DNA of 64,000 bases from Streptomyces massasporeus (GTDB taxonomy: Bacteria > Actinomycetota > Actinomycetes > Streptomycetales > Streptomycetaceae): positions 81,003 through 145,002 of the forward strand of contig NZ_BMSE01000022.1 of NCBI RefSeq assembly GCF_014648995.1, written 5' to 3'. This document shows, in pieces, positions 32,294 through 40,675 of this stretch (positions are counted from its first letter, which is position 1; each line of letters starts with the position of its first letter). The translations under genes were made by a program, and so were the position numbers. The notes beneath the pieces are model-generated. The model was not told where the DNA came from. It saw only the letters and a program-made list of their open reading frames with translations, and did no database searches.

Positions 32294-32960
32294 GGGCACT
32301 GCCGGTGTCGATGCGGTAGCCGACGCCCGGCGCCGTGGCGATGATCCACGGTTCGCCGAGTCGTTTGCGCAACGCGGAGACGGTGATGCGGACGGCGTTG
32401 GTGAAGGGGTCGGCGTTCTCGTCCCAGGCCCGCTCCAGCAGCTCTTCGGAGCTGACGACACCGCCTTCGGCGGCGACGAGGACTTCGAGCACGGCGAACT
32501 GCTTGCGGGTGAGCGCGACGTAGCGTCCGTCTCGGAAGACCTCCCGGCGGAAGGGATCGAGGCGCAGGCCGGCGATCTCGCGGACCGGGGGTCGGACGTA
32601 CGCGCGCCTGCGGTCCAGCGCGCGCAGCCGCAGGACGAGCTCGCGCAGCTCGAACGGCTTGGTGAGGTAGTCGTCGGCGCCGAGCTCGAAGCCGGACGCC
32701 TTGTCGTCGATCCGGTCGGCGGCGGTGAGCATGAGGATCGGGAGGCCGCTGCCGGAGGCGACGATGCGCCGGGCGACCTCATCACCGGAGGGGCCGGGAA
32801 TGTCGCGGTCGAGGACCGCGAGGTCGTAGGAGTTGACGCTGAGCATCTCCAGGGCGGCGTCGCCGTCGCCAGCGATGTCGGCGGCGATCGCCTCCAGCCG
32901 CAGCCCGTCCCGGACGGCTTCGGCCAGGTAGGGCTCGTCCTCCACGATCAGTACACGCAT
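32280..32960 (-). CDS. OmpR-family response regulator
   Basis: A 226-residue DNA-binding regulator. The receiver has the acidic pair at E7/D8, the phosphorylation site Asp51 (YDLAVLDRDIPG), Thr79 and Lys101 in LTKPF. The C-terminal winged helix includes LTRKQFAVLEVLVAAEGGVV and the recognition helix region TNAVRITVSALRKRLGE. It overlaps the histidine kinase gene by 14 bp. An inverted repeat GCATAC-N7-GTATGC lies just upstream of its start and a related element lies upstream of the VanZ-like gene, suggesting autoregulation and control of that gene. Confidence 0.93.
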   Translation of the reverse strand: MRVLIVEDEPYLAEAVRDGLRLEAIAADIAGDGDAALEMLSVNSYDLAVLDRDIPGPSGDEVARRIVASGSGLPILMLTAADRIDDKASGFELGADDYLTKPFELRELVLRLRALDRRRAYVRPPVREIAGLRLDPFRREVFRDGRYVALTRKQFAVLEVLVAAEGGVVSSEELLERAWDENADPFTNAVRITVSALRKRLGEPWIIATAPGVGYRIDTGSAHEHE

Positions 32961-32981
32961 GTCCGAAGCCTAAGCAGCGCC

Positions 32982-33000
32982 GCATACCGCCGACGTATGC
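32982..33000 (-). promoter_or_regulatory. Inverted repeat upstream of the two-component operon
   Basis: GCATAC (32982-32987) and GTATGC (32995-33000) are perfect inverted hexamers with a 7-bp spacer, 22 bp before the regulator start codon. Half-sites of this spacing (about 11-13 bp centre to centre) fit an OmpR-family dimer or a local repressor. Confidence 0.5.
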
Positions 33001-33027
33001 AAAGACGAGTCACGGCGGACACACGAC

Positions 33028-33732
33028 TCAGCGTGCCGGTACCGGCGCGGGGTGAGGCCGGCCCCCCGGTGCCTCCGTGGTGGTACGCCACCAGCGGCGC
33101 GACGCCAGCGCGGCCAGCACGGCGCCCGTGGCGTTCACCAGGACGTCGTCCACGGAGGACACCCGGTCCAGTCGCAGGACGTACTGCGCGGTTTCGACCA
33201 GGACCGAGCAGCCCGCCCCGAGGGCCAGGACCCGCGGCACGGACGCCGACGCCGCGAATCGCATCGGGGCGAAGAAGCCGAGCGCAGCAAAGATCAGCAG
33301 GTTGCCGCCGATACCGATCGGGCCCATCGTGGCCAGGTCCCGCAGCGGTACCAGGCTCACCCGGGCGGGCACGGTGCCCGCCCCGCCGCCCGGTATCAGG
33401 GTCATCCACAGGAACGGCACCGTCCCGTAGACCAGGCCCACCTCGGCCAGCGAGATCCGCCATGCCGGCATGACACCGGCGGCACGTCGGCCGCGCGCCA
33501 GTGCCCAGGCCACGAGCGCGGCCAACGGCAGCGCGGCCAGGGTGAGGAGCACGACACCGTTGAACGTGTCGAAGCAGCCGTGCCACCGGCCCGCCATGCA
33601 CGCCGGAGCGGACATCATGAGCGGCCGCCGCACGACGAACACGGCGCCCGCCAGGCCGAGGATCGCCAGGACGAGAAGCATGATGCCGCGCGTCCGGCGG
33701 GTCGGTGACGGCGGGGATGCGTTGTGGGTCAT
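33028..33732 (-). CDS. VanZ-like membrane protein
   Basis: A 234-residue protein with five to six membrane spans and the VanZ-family core: VPLRDLATMGPIGIGGNLLIFAALGFFAP region, then the motif VLVETAQYVL followed by RVSSVDDVLVNATGA, which matches the family signature E-x-x-Q-x-x-x-x-R-x-x-D-x-x-D-x-x-x-N. VanZ of enterococci lowers teicoplanin susceptibility; other members are of unknown role in envelope homeostasis. The ATG at 33732 is preceded by GGAGG with an unusually short spacer, so a start at 33681 is possible. It lies 67 bp upstream of the response-regulator gene on the same strand and may be read with it. Confidence 0.85.
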   Translation of the reverse strand: MTHNASPPSPTRRTRGIMLLVLAILGLAGAVFVVRRPLMMSAPACMAGRWHGCFDTFNGVVLLTLAALPLAALVAWALARGRRAAGVMPAWRISLAEVGLVYGTVPFLWMTLIPGGGAGTVPARVSLVPLRDLATMGPIGIGGNLLIFAALGFFAPMRFAASASVPRVLALGAGCSVLVETAQYVLRLDRVSSVDDVLVNATGAVLAALASRRWWRTTTEAPGGRPHPAPVPAR

Positions 33733-33763
33733 GCCTCCATGGCATGCGGAGGGCCGTTGCGGT

Positions 33764-33787
33764 GGCGTATGCGGCTTTCGATACGCC
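33764..33787 (-). promoter_or_regulatory. Inverted repeat upstream of the VanZ-like gene
   Basis: GGCGTAT (33764-33770) and ATACGCC (33781-33787) form a perfect 7-10-7 inverted repeat. It contains the same GTATGC half-site as the element at 32995-33000. Confidence 0.5.
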
Positions 33788-33862
33788 GGCGATACCCCAC
33801 GACGAGGCAGAAGATGACCAACACGCTTCGATCGCGGCCGCACGGCGCTAGCGTGGGGTCCT

Positions 33863-34387
33863 GTGATCGTATGGCTCAACGGCACACATGGTGCAGGCAA
33901 GACGACGACCAGTGCACTCGTGCAGCAACTCCTTCCGGATTCGCGGGTGTTCGACGCCGAGAAGGTCGGCGAGACACTCATGGACATCAAGCCGGGGCTG
34001 CCTTCGACGAACAACTTCCAGCACTGGCCGCCCTGGCGGCCACTCGGGGTCGAGACGGCCCGTCGCGTGCTCGACTACACCGGCGGCACTCTGGTGATGC
34101 CCATGACCGTCCTGGTCGAGCAGTACTGGCGCGAGATCAGCGCGGGCCTCGCCGAGCATGCCATCGAGGTACGGCACTTCGTCCTCCATGCCGACCAGGC
34201 CACGCTCCGCCGGCGCATCGAGGGGGACACCGTTCTGGGCCCCTCCTCGTTCCGGCTCGAATACCTCGAGCCCTACGCCGAGGCTGCCCGCACATGGCTG
34301 CACGGCGAGGCCGAGGTCATCGACACCACACACCTCACGCCCGCGCAGGCCGCCCTGCAGATCGCAGAGTCCGTCAAGAACGGCTGA
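33863..34387 (+). CDS. TmrB-like P-loop kinase/ATPase
   Basis: A 174-residue single-domain P-loop protein. Walker A is GTHGAGKTTT (about 7-16), followed by DAEKVGETL, a lid region with HADQATLRRRIEGDT and C-terminal IDTTHLTPAQAALQIAES. This matches AAA/kinase proteins of the TmrB group, whose namesake confers tunicamycin resistance by binding the drug at the membrane. The C-terminal amphipathic helix used by TmrB for membrane contact is not obvious here. The GTG start at 33863 has GGGG 4 nt before it. The end overlaps the convergent MmyB-type gene by 14 bp. A resistance role is only suggested by family. Confidence 0.85.
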   Translation: MIVWLNGTHGAGKTTTSALVQQLLPDSRVFDAEKVGETLMDIKPGLPSTNNFQHWPPWRPLGVETARRVLDYTGGTLVMPMTVLVEQYWREISAGLAEHAIEVRHFVLHADQATLRRRIEGDTVLGPSSFRLEYLEPYAEAARTWLHGEAEVIDTTHLTPAQAALQIAESVKNG

Positions 34388-35264
34388 GCACCGGGGACCC
34401 CGGCTCGGCGCGGGTGGCCGTGGACTCCAGGCGCAGCATGGCCGTCTCGTCCGGCGTGCCGGGTGCTGCCTGGTAGACCACCATGCGCTGGCCGCCCGTC
34501 CGGGCCAGCCGCATGACCTCGTAGGTCAGGGTCATCGGGCCGACCTTGGGATGCCGGAAGGACTTCTGCCCGCCACCGCGTTCGCAGACGTCGTACCGCT
34601 CCCAGAGGCGTGCGAACTGCGTCGACTTCAGCATCAGTTCGCCGACCAGTGCCGTCAGTTCGGGGCTGTCCGGGTCGGCCCCGCCGACCGCCCGCAGATG
34701 CGCGACCGACAGGGCGACGGTTTCCTCCCACGGCTCGTAGAGCGTCCGGCCGACCGGGTGGAGGAAGACGTAGCGAGTGAGGTTGCGCTGGTCCTCCGGC
34801 CAGTCCCAGAGCCCGGGCATGAGCCGTCGCCCGGGCGGGTTCGCGGCCAGCACGCGGTTGTACCGGCTCACCACGTAGGCGGGCAGGGGGCGCACCGACT
34901 CCAGCATCCGCAGCACCGAGTCGCGCACGGTGTGGTCCGAGCAGGCCGGTAGCTCGGTGGGGCGGCCGGAGGCCAGTTCGGCGAGTTCGTGCAGGCGCTC
35001 GTATCCGTCGCCGCGCAGTCTGAGGGTGCGGCCGAGGGCGTCCACGACGGCGGGTGAAGGGTTGGTCTCCCGGCCGCGCTCCAGACGGATGTAGTAGTCG
35101 ACGCTCACTCCGGCCAGTGCGGCCAGTTCCTCGCGGCGCAGTCCGGGAGTGCGGCGCAGGCCCGCTCCGGCCGGGAGACCGACATCCTCCGGGCGTACCT
35201 GCGCTCTGCGGGCCTTCAGGTATCGCCCGAGCTCCGTGCCCCTCGCATCCGCTGCTGCTGTCAT
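34374..35264 (-). CDS. MmyB-like XRE-family transcriptional regulator
   Basis: A 296-residue regulator with an N-terminal XRE helix-turn-helix (REELAALAGVSVDYYIRLERG, about 43-63) and a C-terminal MmyB-like ligand-binding domain (about 105-280). It is head-to-head with the MFS efflux gene at 35506, the usual layout for a ligand-responsive repressor and its pump, and overlaps the convergent TmrB-like gene by 14 bp. The ATG at 35264 has no strong ribosome site. Relatives respond to fatty-acid-like molecules, so the pump may export a lipid-like or antibiotic compound. Confidence 0.9.
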   Translation of the reverse strand: MTAAADARGTELGRYLKARRAQVRPEDVGLPAGAGLRRTPGLRREELAALAGVSVDYYIRLERGRETNPSPAVVDALGRTLRLRGDGYERLHELAELASGRPTELPACSDHTVRDSVLRMLESVRPLPAYVVSRYNRVLAANPPGRRLMPGLWDWPEDQRNLTRYVFLHPVGRTLYEPWEETVALSVAHLRAVGGADPDSPELTALVGELMLKSTQFARLWERYDVCERGGGQKSFRHPKVGPMTLTYEVMRLARTGGQRMVVYQAAPGTPDETAMLRLESTATRAEPGSPVLSRS

Positions 35265-35505
35265 CCGGTCATTGTCTCAGGCGGTCAAGCGGTGTGGGGG
35301 GCCGTGTCAGGGCCTGGAACGCCGCACCCGGGGCAGAGCGCGGTCTGCCGTACGACGGCGCGCGAGCGCAGAGTTGATGCCGGAGCGGGCGGCCCGGCCG
35401 CCGGGGCCCAGGGGGTGCACGACACCGGACCGCGGCCCGGTGGTGCGCGGCCGCCCGCCCGATCGCCTCTTCCACGACCGTTCTTGCCGTTCCCGGGAGT
35501 TCACC

Positions 35506-37005
35506 ATGTCGGCCACGCCCGCCTCGCCTCCGTCCACCGCCTCCACCCCCGGTCACGAACCGAAGCCGTCGACGCCTGGTCCGGGACGAAGGACGCCTGA
35601 TCGGGAGCGACGAACGCCGGCCGGGGCCCGACCAAGCGTGCCGCCCGCCGAGACCGTCAGCACGCCGCGGCGAAGCGGCGTCGCGCTGGTGGCAGCGCTC
35701 CTCGGCTTCACGGTGATCACCGTCGACGTCTCGGCCGTGAACATCGCGCTGCCCGCGATCCGAGACTCCCTCAGCAGCGGAATGTCCGGTCTACAGTGGG
35801 TGGTTGACGCATACACCCTGATGTTCGCGGCCTTGATGCTCTCGGCGGGCGCCCTCTCCGACCGCACGGGCGCCCGCCGCGCCTACGCCTGGGGCATCGC
35901 CCTGTTCACCGTCGCTTCCCTCGCCTGTGCGCTCGCGCCCGACATCGGCGTACTGGTCGCCGCGCGGGTGGCACAGGGCGCTGCCGCGGCGGTCGTGATG
36001 CCGGCCTCGCTGGCACTGATCCGGCAGGCCTACGGGGACGCCCGGGCGCGTGCCCGGGCCATCGCACTGTGGACGGTCGGCGGCTCGGTGGCGATGGCCG
36101 CGGGGCCGGTGCTCGGTGGGCTGCTCACCGACTCGGCCGGCTGGCGGGCGGTCTTCCTGCTCAACCTCCCCGTGGGGGCGGTGATCCTGGCCCTGTTGAT
36201 CCGGGTACCGCGCTCCCCGCGCCGGCCTGCCGCTTTGGACGTCGGAGGTCAGCTGACCGCCGTACTGGCCCTGGCCGGTCTGGCGTTCGCCGTGATCGAG
36301 GGCGGCCATATGGGCTGGACCAGCGGGCCCGTCCTGGGCGCCGCCGCGCTCGCCCTCGTCTCCGGGTGCGCCTTCCGCGTGGTGGAGGCCCGGCACCGTG
36401 AGCCGATGGTCCCGCCGGCTCTGCTGAGGGACCGCCGGGTGGCCGCCTCACTCGCGGTCGGTTTCGCCGTCAACGCCGCCTTCTACGGCGGGATCTTCCT
36501 GCTCGGGCTGTACTACCAGCAGTTGCGCGGCATGTCGGCGATCGAGGCGGGGTTGATGTTCGTTCCCCTGTCTGCGGTGGTGACGGCGACCAATCTGGTG
36601 TCGCCGCGACTTGCCGAGCGGGTCGGGCGGCGCCCGGTGATCGTCGCCGGGCAGCTGATCTTCACCGGAGCGATGCTCGCCATGCTGCCACTGGCCGCGC
36701 ACACCCCGGTGTGGCTCGTGCTCGTCCTGCTGCTCCCGCTGAGTGTCGGCGGGGCACTCGCGGTACCGGCGCTGACCGCGCTGCTGATGGACAGCGTTCC
36801 GCACGAGCGTGCGGGAACCGCCTCCGGCCTCCTCAACTCCCTTCGTCAGACCGGTGGTGCGCTCGCCGTCGCGGTCTTCGGCAGCCTGCTCGCCGGCCCC
36901 GCCGGGGTCTTCTCCCTCCCGGGCATGCGCCTCGGCCTCGTCATGGTGGCGGCCCTCCTCCTCGCCACCGCCGTCCTGGCCCGTCTCCTCCTGCCCCGCG
37001 GCTGA
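35506..37005 (+). CDS. MFS drug efflux transporter, DHA2 (14-TM) family
   Basis: Proton-driven exporter of 499 residues. After a 50-residue proline-rich cytoplasmic N-terminus, about 14 membrane spans follow. The DHA2 signatures are visible: VDVSAVNIALPAI in the first span, the motif A loop LSDRTGARRAYAWG, and motif C-like GPVLGGLLTDSAGWRAVF. The ATG at 35506 lies 6 nt after GGGAG. It diverges from an MmyB-type regulator. Substrate unknown; it adds to the drug-handling genes to its right. Confidence 0.93.
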   Translation: MSATPASPPSTASTPGHEPKPSTPGPGRRTPDRERRTPAGARPSVPPAETVSTPRRSGVALVAALLGFTVITVDVSAVNIALPAIRDSLSSGMSGLQWVVDAYTLMFAALMLSAGALSDRTGARRAYAWGIALFTVASLACALAPDIGVLVAARVAQGAAAAVVMPASLALIRQAYGDARARARAIALWTVGGSVAMAAGPVLGGLLTDSAGWRAVFLLNLPVGAVILALLIRVPRSPRRPAALDVGGQLTAVLALAGLAFAVIEGGHMGWTSGPVLGAAALALVSGCAFRVVEARHREPMVPPALLRDRRVAASLAVGFAVNAAFYGGIFLLGLYYQQLRGMSAIEAGLMFVPLSAVVTATNLVSPRLAERVGRRPVIVAGQLIFTGAMLAMLPLAAHTPVWLVLVLLLPLSVGGALAVPALTALLMDSVPHERAGTASGLLNSLRQTGGALAVAVFGSLLAGPAGVFSLPGMRLGLVMVAALLLATAVLARLLLPRG

Positions 37006-37049
37006 CATGTGTGCGACAGGATGAGGTCTTCGACCAGGAGGCTGTGAGG

Positions 37050-37520
37050 ATGAGTTACAACCTGCAGGCAGTGATCGCCGACGAGGAGATGCTGCGTGTC
37101 GCCACACGGGATGTGTCCGCCGCCCGGCTCGCGTCGATCGGACAGGGCCTGTCGTTGATGCCGATGACAGACGCGCTCCTCGAGGCCGTCGCGGAGGGCA
37201 GCGGTGACGGTGCGTGGGGATTCCAGCGGTTCCCCGAAGGCTTCGAGAAGGTGCTCGCCGGCTGGTCGGCCGGGGGGCCGGTGGCGTACGTGGAGGCCGA
37301 GTACTTCGGTGGCATCGGCGAGCAGCGGGCTGCCGTATGGGACGCGGGCACCCTCGCGCTCGCGCCGCTCCACGTGGACGAGGGTGAGCCCTTTCCGCCC
37401 GCGGGCAGTCCTGTCTCGCAAGCGCTACGGCGATTGGGGGTGGTGACAGGCGCAGCCGAGGACGAGTTCTCTGCCGTGGGGTTGGACCGGCATCGGCACA
37501 GCGAAGCGTGGGTCTCCTGA
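37050..37520 (+). CDS. Hypothetical protein, Streptomyces-type
   Basis: A 156-residue soluble protein opening with MSYNLQAVIADEEMLR and containing the block GGPVAYVEAEYFGGIGEQRAAVW and the end LRRLGV...DEFSAVGLDRHR. I know this layout from small Streptomyces proteins of unknown function; a resemblance to immunity-type proteins is possible but unproven. The ATG at 37050 lies 8 nt after a perfect AGGAGG. It starts 44 bp after the efflux gene and may be read with it. Confidence 0.78.
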   Translation: MSYNLQAVIADEEMLRVATRDVSAARLASIGQGLSLMPMTDALLEAVAEGSGDGAWGFQRFPEGFEKVLAGWSAGGPVAYVEAEYFGGIGEQRAAVWDAGTLALAPLHVDEGEPFPPAGSPVSQALRRLGVVTGAAEDEFSAVGLDRHRHSEAWVS

Positions 37521-37571
37521 CGCGCCCTGATCTCGGCCGTCAGACATCGCAGCCGTCAGAGATCGCAGGCG

Positions 37572-38033
37572 TCAGAAATCGCGGCCGGGGCCGTCGGCCA
37601 AGGGGATGCGGGCGGTGATGCGCTTACCCACCGCCTCCCGCTGCACCGCGAAGTCCTCGGCCACGGCCTTCACGATCTCCAAGCCGTGCTGCCCGATCCT
37701 GTTGGGGTCGGCGGCCCGGGCCGCGGGCATGGTGGGGTCGCTGTCCCAGACGGTGACTTCCACGACGCGGGCGGTGATGCGCAGTTCCAGCAGGACGGGA
37801 CCCGGAGCGTATTTGCGGGTGTTGGTGACGAGCTCGCTGACCACCAGCGCGGTGAGGTCCCTCGCTCGGGCGGAGACGGGCAGGTGCTGCTCGGCGCTCG
37901 CCCGGTCGAGGAAAGCGGCGGCGTGACGGCGGGCGTCCGCGATACAGCTGTCGTCTCCGTCCAAGGCATACCCGACGCGCATGAGATGCTCGTCAGGCGT
38001 AGTACAGCCGTCACCGTCGGCATCAGGTTTCAC
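37572..38033 (-). CDS. Anti-sigma regulatory factor (RsbW-like ATPase/kinase)
   Basis: A 153-residue HATPase_c_2 protein. The N-box reads VVSELVTNTRKYA (about 88-100) and the G-box GQHGLEIVKAVAEDF. Proteins of this type hold a sigma factor or phosphorylate a STAS antagonist on Ser/Thr; one such antagonist gene lies head-to-head at 38203. The GTG at 38033 lies 8 nt after GAGGG; other starts at 38048 and 37982 are possible. No sigma gene is adjacent, so the target is encoded elsewhere. Confidence 0.85.
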   Translation of the reverse strand: MKPDADGDGCTTPDEHLMRVGYALDGDDSCIADARRHAAAFLDRASAEQHLPVSARARDLTALVVSELVTNTRKYAPGPVLLELRITARVVEVTVWDSDPTMPAARAADPNRIGQHGLEIVKAVAEDFAVQREAVGKRITARIPLADGPGRDF

Positions 38034-38146
38034 TGGCCTCGCCCTCACTCCCCGTTCATGCGCGCCGGTACCCGTTTCGCTGCCCTACATGCCAAAAGGG
38101 TGCTGTTCGGCACAGCCGCGCGGGTGCATCCGGCCGGGGCTGTGGG

Positions 38147-38195
38147 GCACAATCGACTGCGCACATTCTGACCGGGCAAGCCTAAGCACAATCGA
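38147..38195 (+). promoter_or_regulatory. Direct repeat in the divergent anti-sigma/antagonist promoter
   Basis: GCACAATCGA occurs at 38147-38156 and again at 38186-38195, 39 bp apart, just upstream of the STAS gene start. It may be a pair of regulator sites. Confidence 0.35.
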
Positions 38196-38202
38196 GGAGA
38201 CG

Positions 38203-38568
38203 GTGTCCCAGCTCGAGGAAGCGGACCGGCCGAGCCGGCTCCACGCCGAACACCACATGACCGGAGGCGTCCGTGTCGTGACGCTGCGGGGCGAGATCGA
38301 CCACGACGTCCGGCACGTGCTCAGCGAAGCCCTGCTGATCGAGGACGGGGCGGTACCGCCGCGGATCGTCGCGGATCTCAGCGGCGTGACGTTCATGGAC
38401 TCCAGCGGCATCAACATCTTCGTCGCCGCCCACCAGCAGGTGAGCCGGGCAGACGGCTGGGTGCGCATCGCCGGAGCCCAGGAAAGCGTCCTGCGTGTTC
38501 TCCAACTGGTCGGCGTCGACACCTTCATCCCCTGCCACCCCACCACGGAGCAGGCCCTGATCACCTGA
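38203..38568 (+). CDS. Anti-sigma factor antagonist (STAS domain)
   Basis: A 121-residue SpoIIAA/RsbV-type protein. The core reads VVTLRGEIDHDVRHVLSEAL and VADLSGVTFMDSSGINIFVA, where the second Ser of DSSG is the usual phosphorylation site. When unphosphorylated it frees a sigma factor from its RsbW-like partner. The GTG start at 38203 follows GAGGAG. It is divergent from an RsbW-like gene, forming a likely switch pair. Confidence 0.9.
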   Translation: MSQLEEADRPSRLHAEHHMTGGVRVVTLRGEIDHDVRHVLSEALLIEDGAVPPRIVADLSGVTFMDSSGINIFVAAHQQVSRADGWVRIAGAQESVLRVLQLVGVDTFIPCHPTTEQALIT

Positions 38569-38689
38569 TGCGTACGGGCAGCCCGGTACCTCGCCAGGCT
38601 CCCCATGCCTCGTTCTGACGCGCATCAGACGGGTTCCGCCCGACCGCCGCGCTCCACGACACTCCGCCAGAAGTCGATCAGCGCCGTCG

Positions 38690-39228
38690 CGAGAGCCCGG
38701 CGGTGATCTACCGTGATCTCGACGCCGACCCGCTCCCCCATCCGCGGGCCCCGCCCACACCACTCCGGCCGACCGGTCCCCCGAGGAGCGGGCGGCCTGC
38801 GCGCTCCGCGCCGAACTGATCGAAGAAGTCGAGTCGGCGGACGTGATTCTGCTGGGCGCACCGATGTACGACTACGCGATCCCTTCCACGTTCAAGGCCT
38901 GGATCGACCACGTGTTCGCCGTGGGCCGCACCTCGATGACCGAACACCCCTCCCTCGCGGGGAAGCCGGCGATCGTCGTGACCAGCCGGGGTGGCTCCTA
39001 CCAGGAGGGGGCCCCTCAGCACGGCAATGACCACGTGCAGAGCTATCTGCGGCAGGCCCTCGGTACCGGCCTCGGCCCGGACGTCACGTTCATCGTCCCC
39101 GAACTGACCCTGGCCCCGACCGTTCCGGCCATGCCGATCTCGTACCCCTCTTCGAGACGTGCCGCACCGATTCCCTCGCGGCCGCCGAATCCCACGGCAG
39201 GAAGCTGTCCATGCGTACCGCTGCCTAG
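38690..39228 (+). pseudogene. Broken FMN-dependent NADH reductase (AzoR/flavodoxin fold)
   Basis: Fragments of one azoreductase-like protein: VIYRDLDADPLPH near 38703, then after a frameshift (about 38770) EERAACALRAELIEEVESAD and LLGAPMYDYAIPSTFKAWID through GRTSMTEH to LTLAPTVPAM, then after a second frameshift (about 39132, loss of one G) DLVPLFETCRTDSLAAAESH to a TAG at 39226. The first 35 or so residues, including the FMN phosphate loop, are missing. Such enzymes reduce quinones or azo dyes with NADH. Confidence 0.82.
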
Positions 39229-39285
39229 TCTGTGACCCCGGCTGACCTCGGCCCCCGCTCCGGACAGAGTCGGGGGCCGGGGGAT

Positions 39286-40521
39286 TCAGAACCAGTGCAG
39301 GCAGTGCGGGGCGCGGTCGCTGCGGAACAGGGCGTCGGCGAGGGCGGCCGCGTCCGGGCGGTGGGCCCGGATGTGTCCGGCGCGTACGAGCGTGCTCGGG
39401 GTGGTGCCGCCGAGGTAGACCGATCCCAGGTCCCGGACGTCCAGGGACAGGTCCGGCTCCCGGTCCGTCGGGACGCAGTCGGCCTTGCCGTCCCGGACGG
39501 TCAGCAGATGGCGGCCGTGCTCGCCGAGGAACGGGTCCTCGACGTCGAGGACGAGCTCGCCGTCAGCGAACCAGCCGCGCGCTGACAGCGCACGCGGGAC
39601 GTCCAGCAGGCGCACCCAGAGCCAGTCCATGTCGCCGCTCACCTGGCCCGCACGGAAGTCCGCGAGCTGCCAGCGCAGCGGGTGCTGGGGCGGGACGTGC
39701 TTGAACACGACCCGCGAGACCAGGTCGTGATTGAGCACGAACCGGGCCAGGGCCGTGAAGACGGCAGCGTCGGTTGCGATGGTCTCGTCGACCGTCAGTG
39801 TGGTCTCGGGCTCGCCGAGCGAGTAGCTGGCATACCCGTCCGGGACGCCGTCGGCGTCACGGTGGACGGCGACGTAGCGCGGCGCCGGAGAGATCGGGGG
39901 CTGCCCCGCGCGCAGGTCCCACCAGCGGTGCGGGCGGGACAGCGCTCCGGGCTGGGCGCGGCGGTACCGGTCGTAGACCTCTTCCAGGATCTCGCCGCAC
40001 CCGGCGCTACGCAGCACCTCGACCGAGCCGTTGTCAGCACCGGTCACCGGTGCGCCGGCCGTTGCGGACGCCCGGGGTGGAGCGAGGGCGGCCCGGTGAC
40101 GCGGAACCGTCAGCTCCTGTGTGTAGGTCGCCGGTCCGTAGCCGAACCTGCCGTAGATCGTGGCCTCGGAGGCCAGCAGCACCGAGAGGAACTCCCCGCG
40201 GGTCCGCAACTCACCGAGCTGATGCCGCATCATCGCGCTGAGCACACCCTGGCGCCGGTGCGAGGGCAGGACGCCGACGGCGGTCACCCCGGGTGCCGGG
40301 ACGATGGTTTCGCCGGGCAGGGTGAGTTCGAAGGAGTGCGCGCCGGCGGTGCCGACGGGCCGACCGTCCGCCGTCAGGGCGAGCAGGCAGCGGTCCATTT
40401 CGAGCGCCGACCACCAATGCCCGCCACCCTCGACCGGGGTTTCCGGGAAACGCCCGAACGCGGCGTGGACGGTGTCGACGAAGACTTCGAGGTCCTCGTC
40501 GGTCGTGGGGCGTATCTCCAT
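39286..40521 (-). CDS. eis: Eis-type GNAT N-acetyltransferase
   Basis: Acetyl-CoA-dependent acetyltransferase of 411 residues, the length of mycobacterial Eis, with the tripartite layout: N-terminal GNAT, middle GNAT and C-terminal sterol-carrier-like domain. Acetyl-CoA binding is shown by VGVLPSHRRQGVLSAMM (V-x-P-x-x-R-x-x-G). The conserved Tyr lies in IYGRFGYG, and the protein ends CLHWF, keeping the C-terminal Phe whose carboxylate acts as base in Eis. Eis proteins acetylate several amines of aminoglycosides such as kanamycin. The ATG at 40521 has GAGGAGG 11 nt upstream. It lies beside the rifampin phosphotransferase, a resistance setting. Confidence 0.9.
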   Translation of the reverse strand: MEIRPTTDEDLEVFVDTVHAAFGRFPETPVEGGGHWWSALEMDRCLLALTADGRPVGTAGAHSFELTLPGETIVPAPGVTAVGVLPSHRRQGVLSAMMRHQLGELRTRGEFLSVLLASEATIYGRFGYGPATYTQELTVPRHRAALAPPRASATAGAPVTGADNGSVEVLRSAGCGEILEEVYDRYRRAQPGALSRPHRWWDLRAGQPPISPAPRYVAVHRDADGVPDGYASYSLGEPETTLTVDETIATDAAVFTALARFVLNHDLVSRVVFKHVPPQHPLRWQLADFRAGQVSGDMDWLWVRLLDVPRALSARGWFADGELVLDVEDPFLGEHGRHLLTVRDGKADCVPTDREPDLSLDVRDLGSVYLGGTTPSTLVRAGHIRAHRPDAAALADALFRSDRAPHCLHWF

Positions 40522-40675
40522 CGCTGCCGCTGCCTCCTCGGGACACCGGCACCACGAATGGTGGTGCCGGTAGCAGAGTGCAGCCTCAACCCACGGCGGA
40601 GGCAAGCGAATTAACAATCGCCCCACGGCCCGTCCCCCACGGCCCGTCCCTCGCGGCCCGTCGAGCACGGTCCGG

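Noticed and set aside
38625..38861. Minus-strand frame ending DFWRSVVERGGRAEPV
   Set aside because: No start signal and only about 30 plausible residues; it may be the end of a lost gene at a recombination point, but cannot be supported as a gene.
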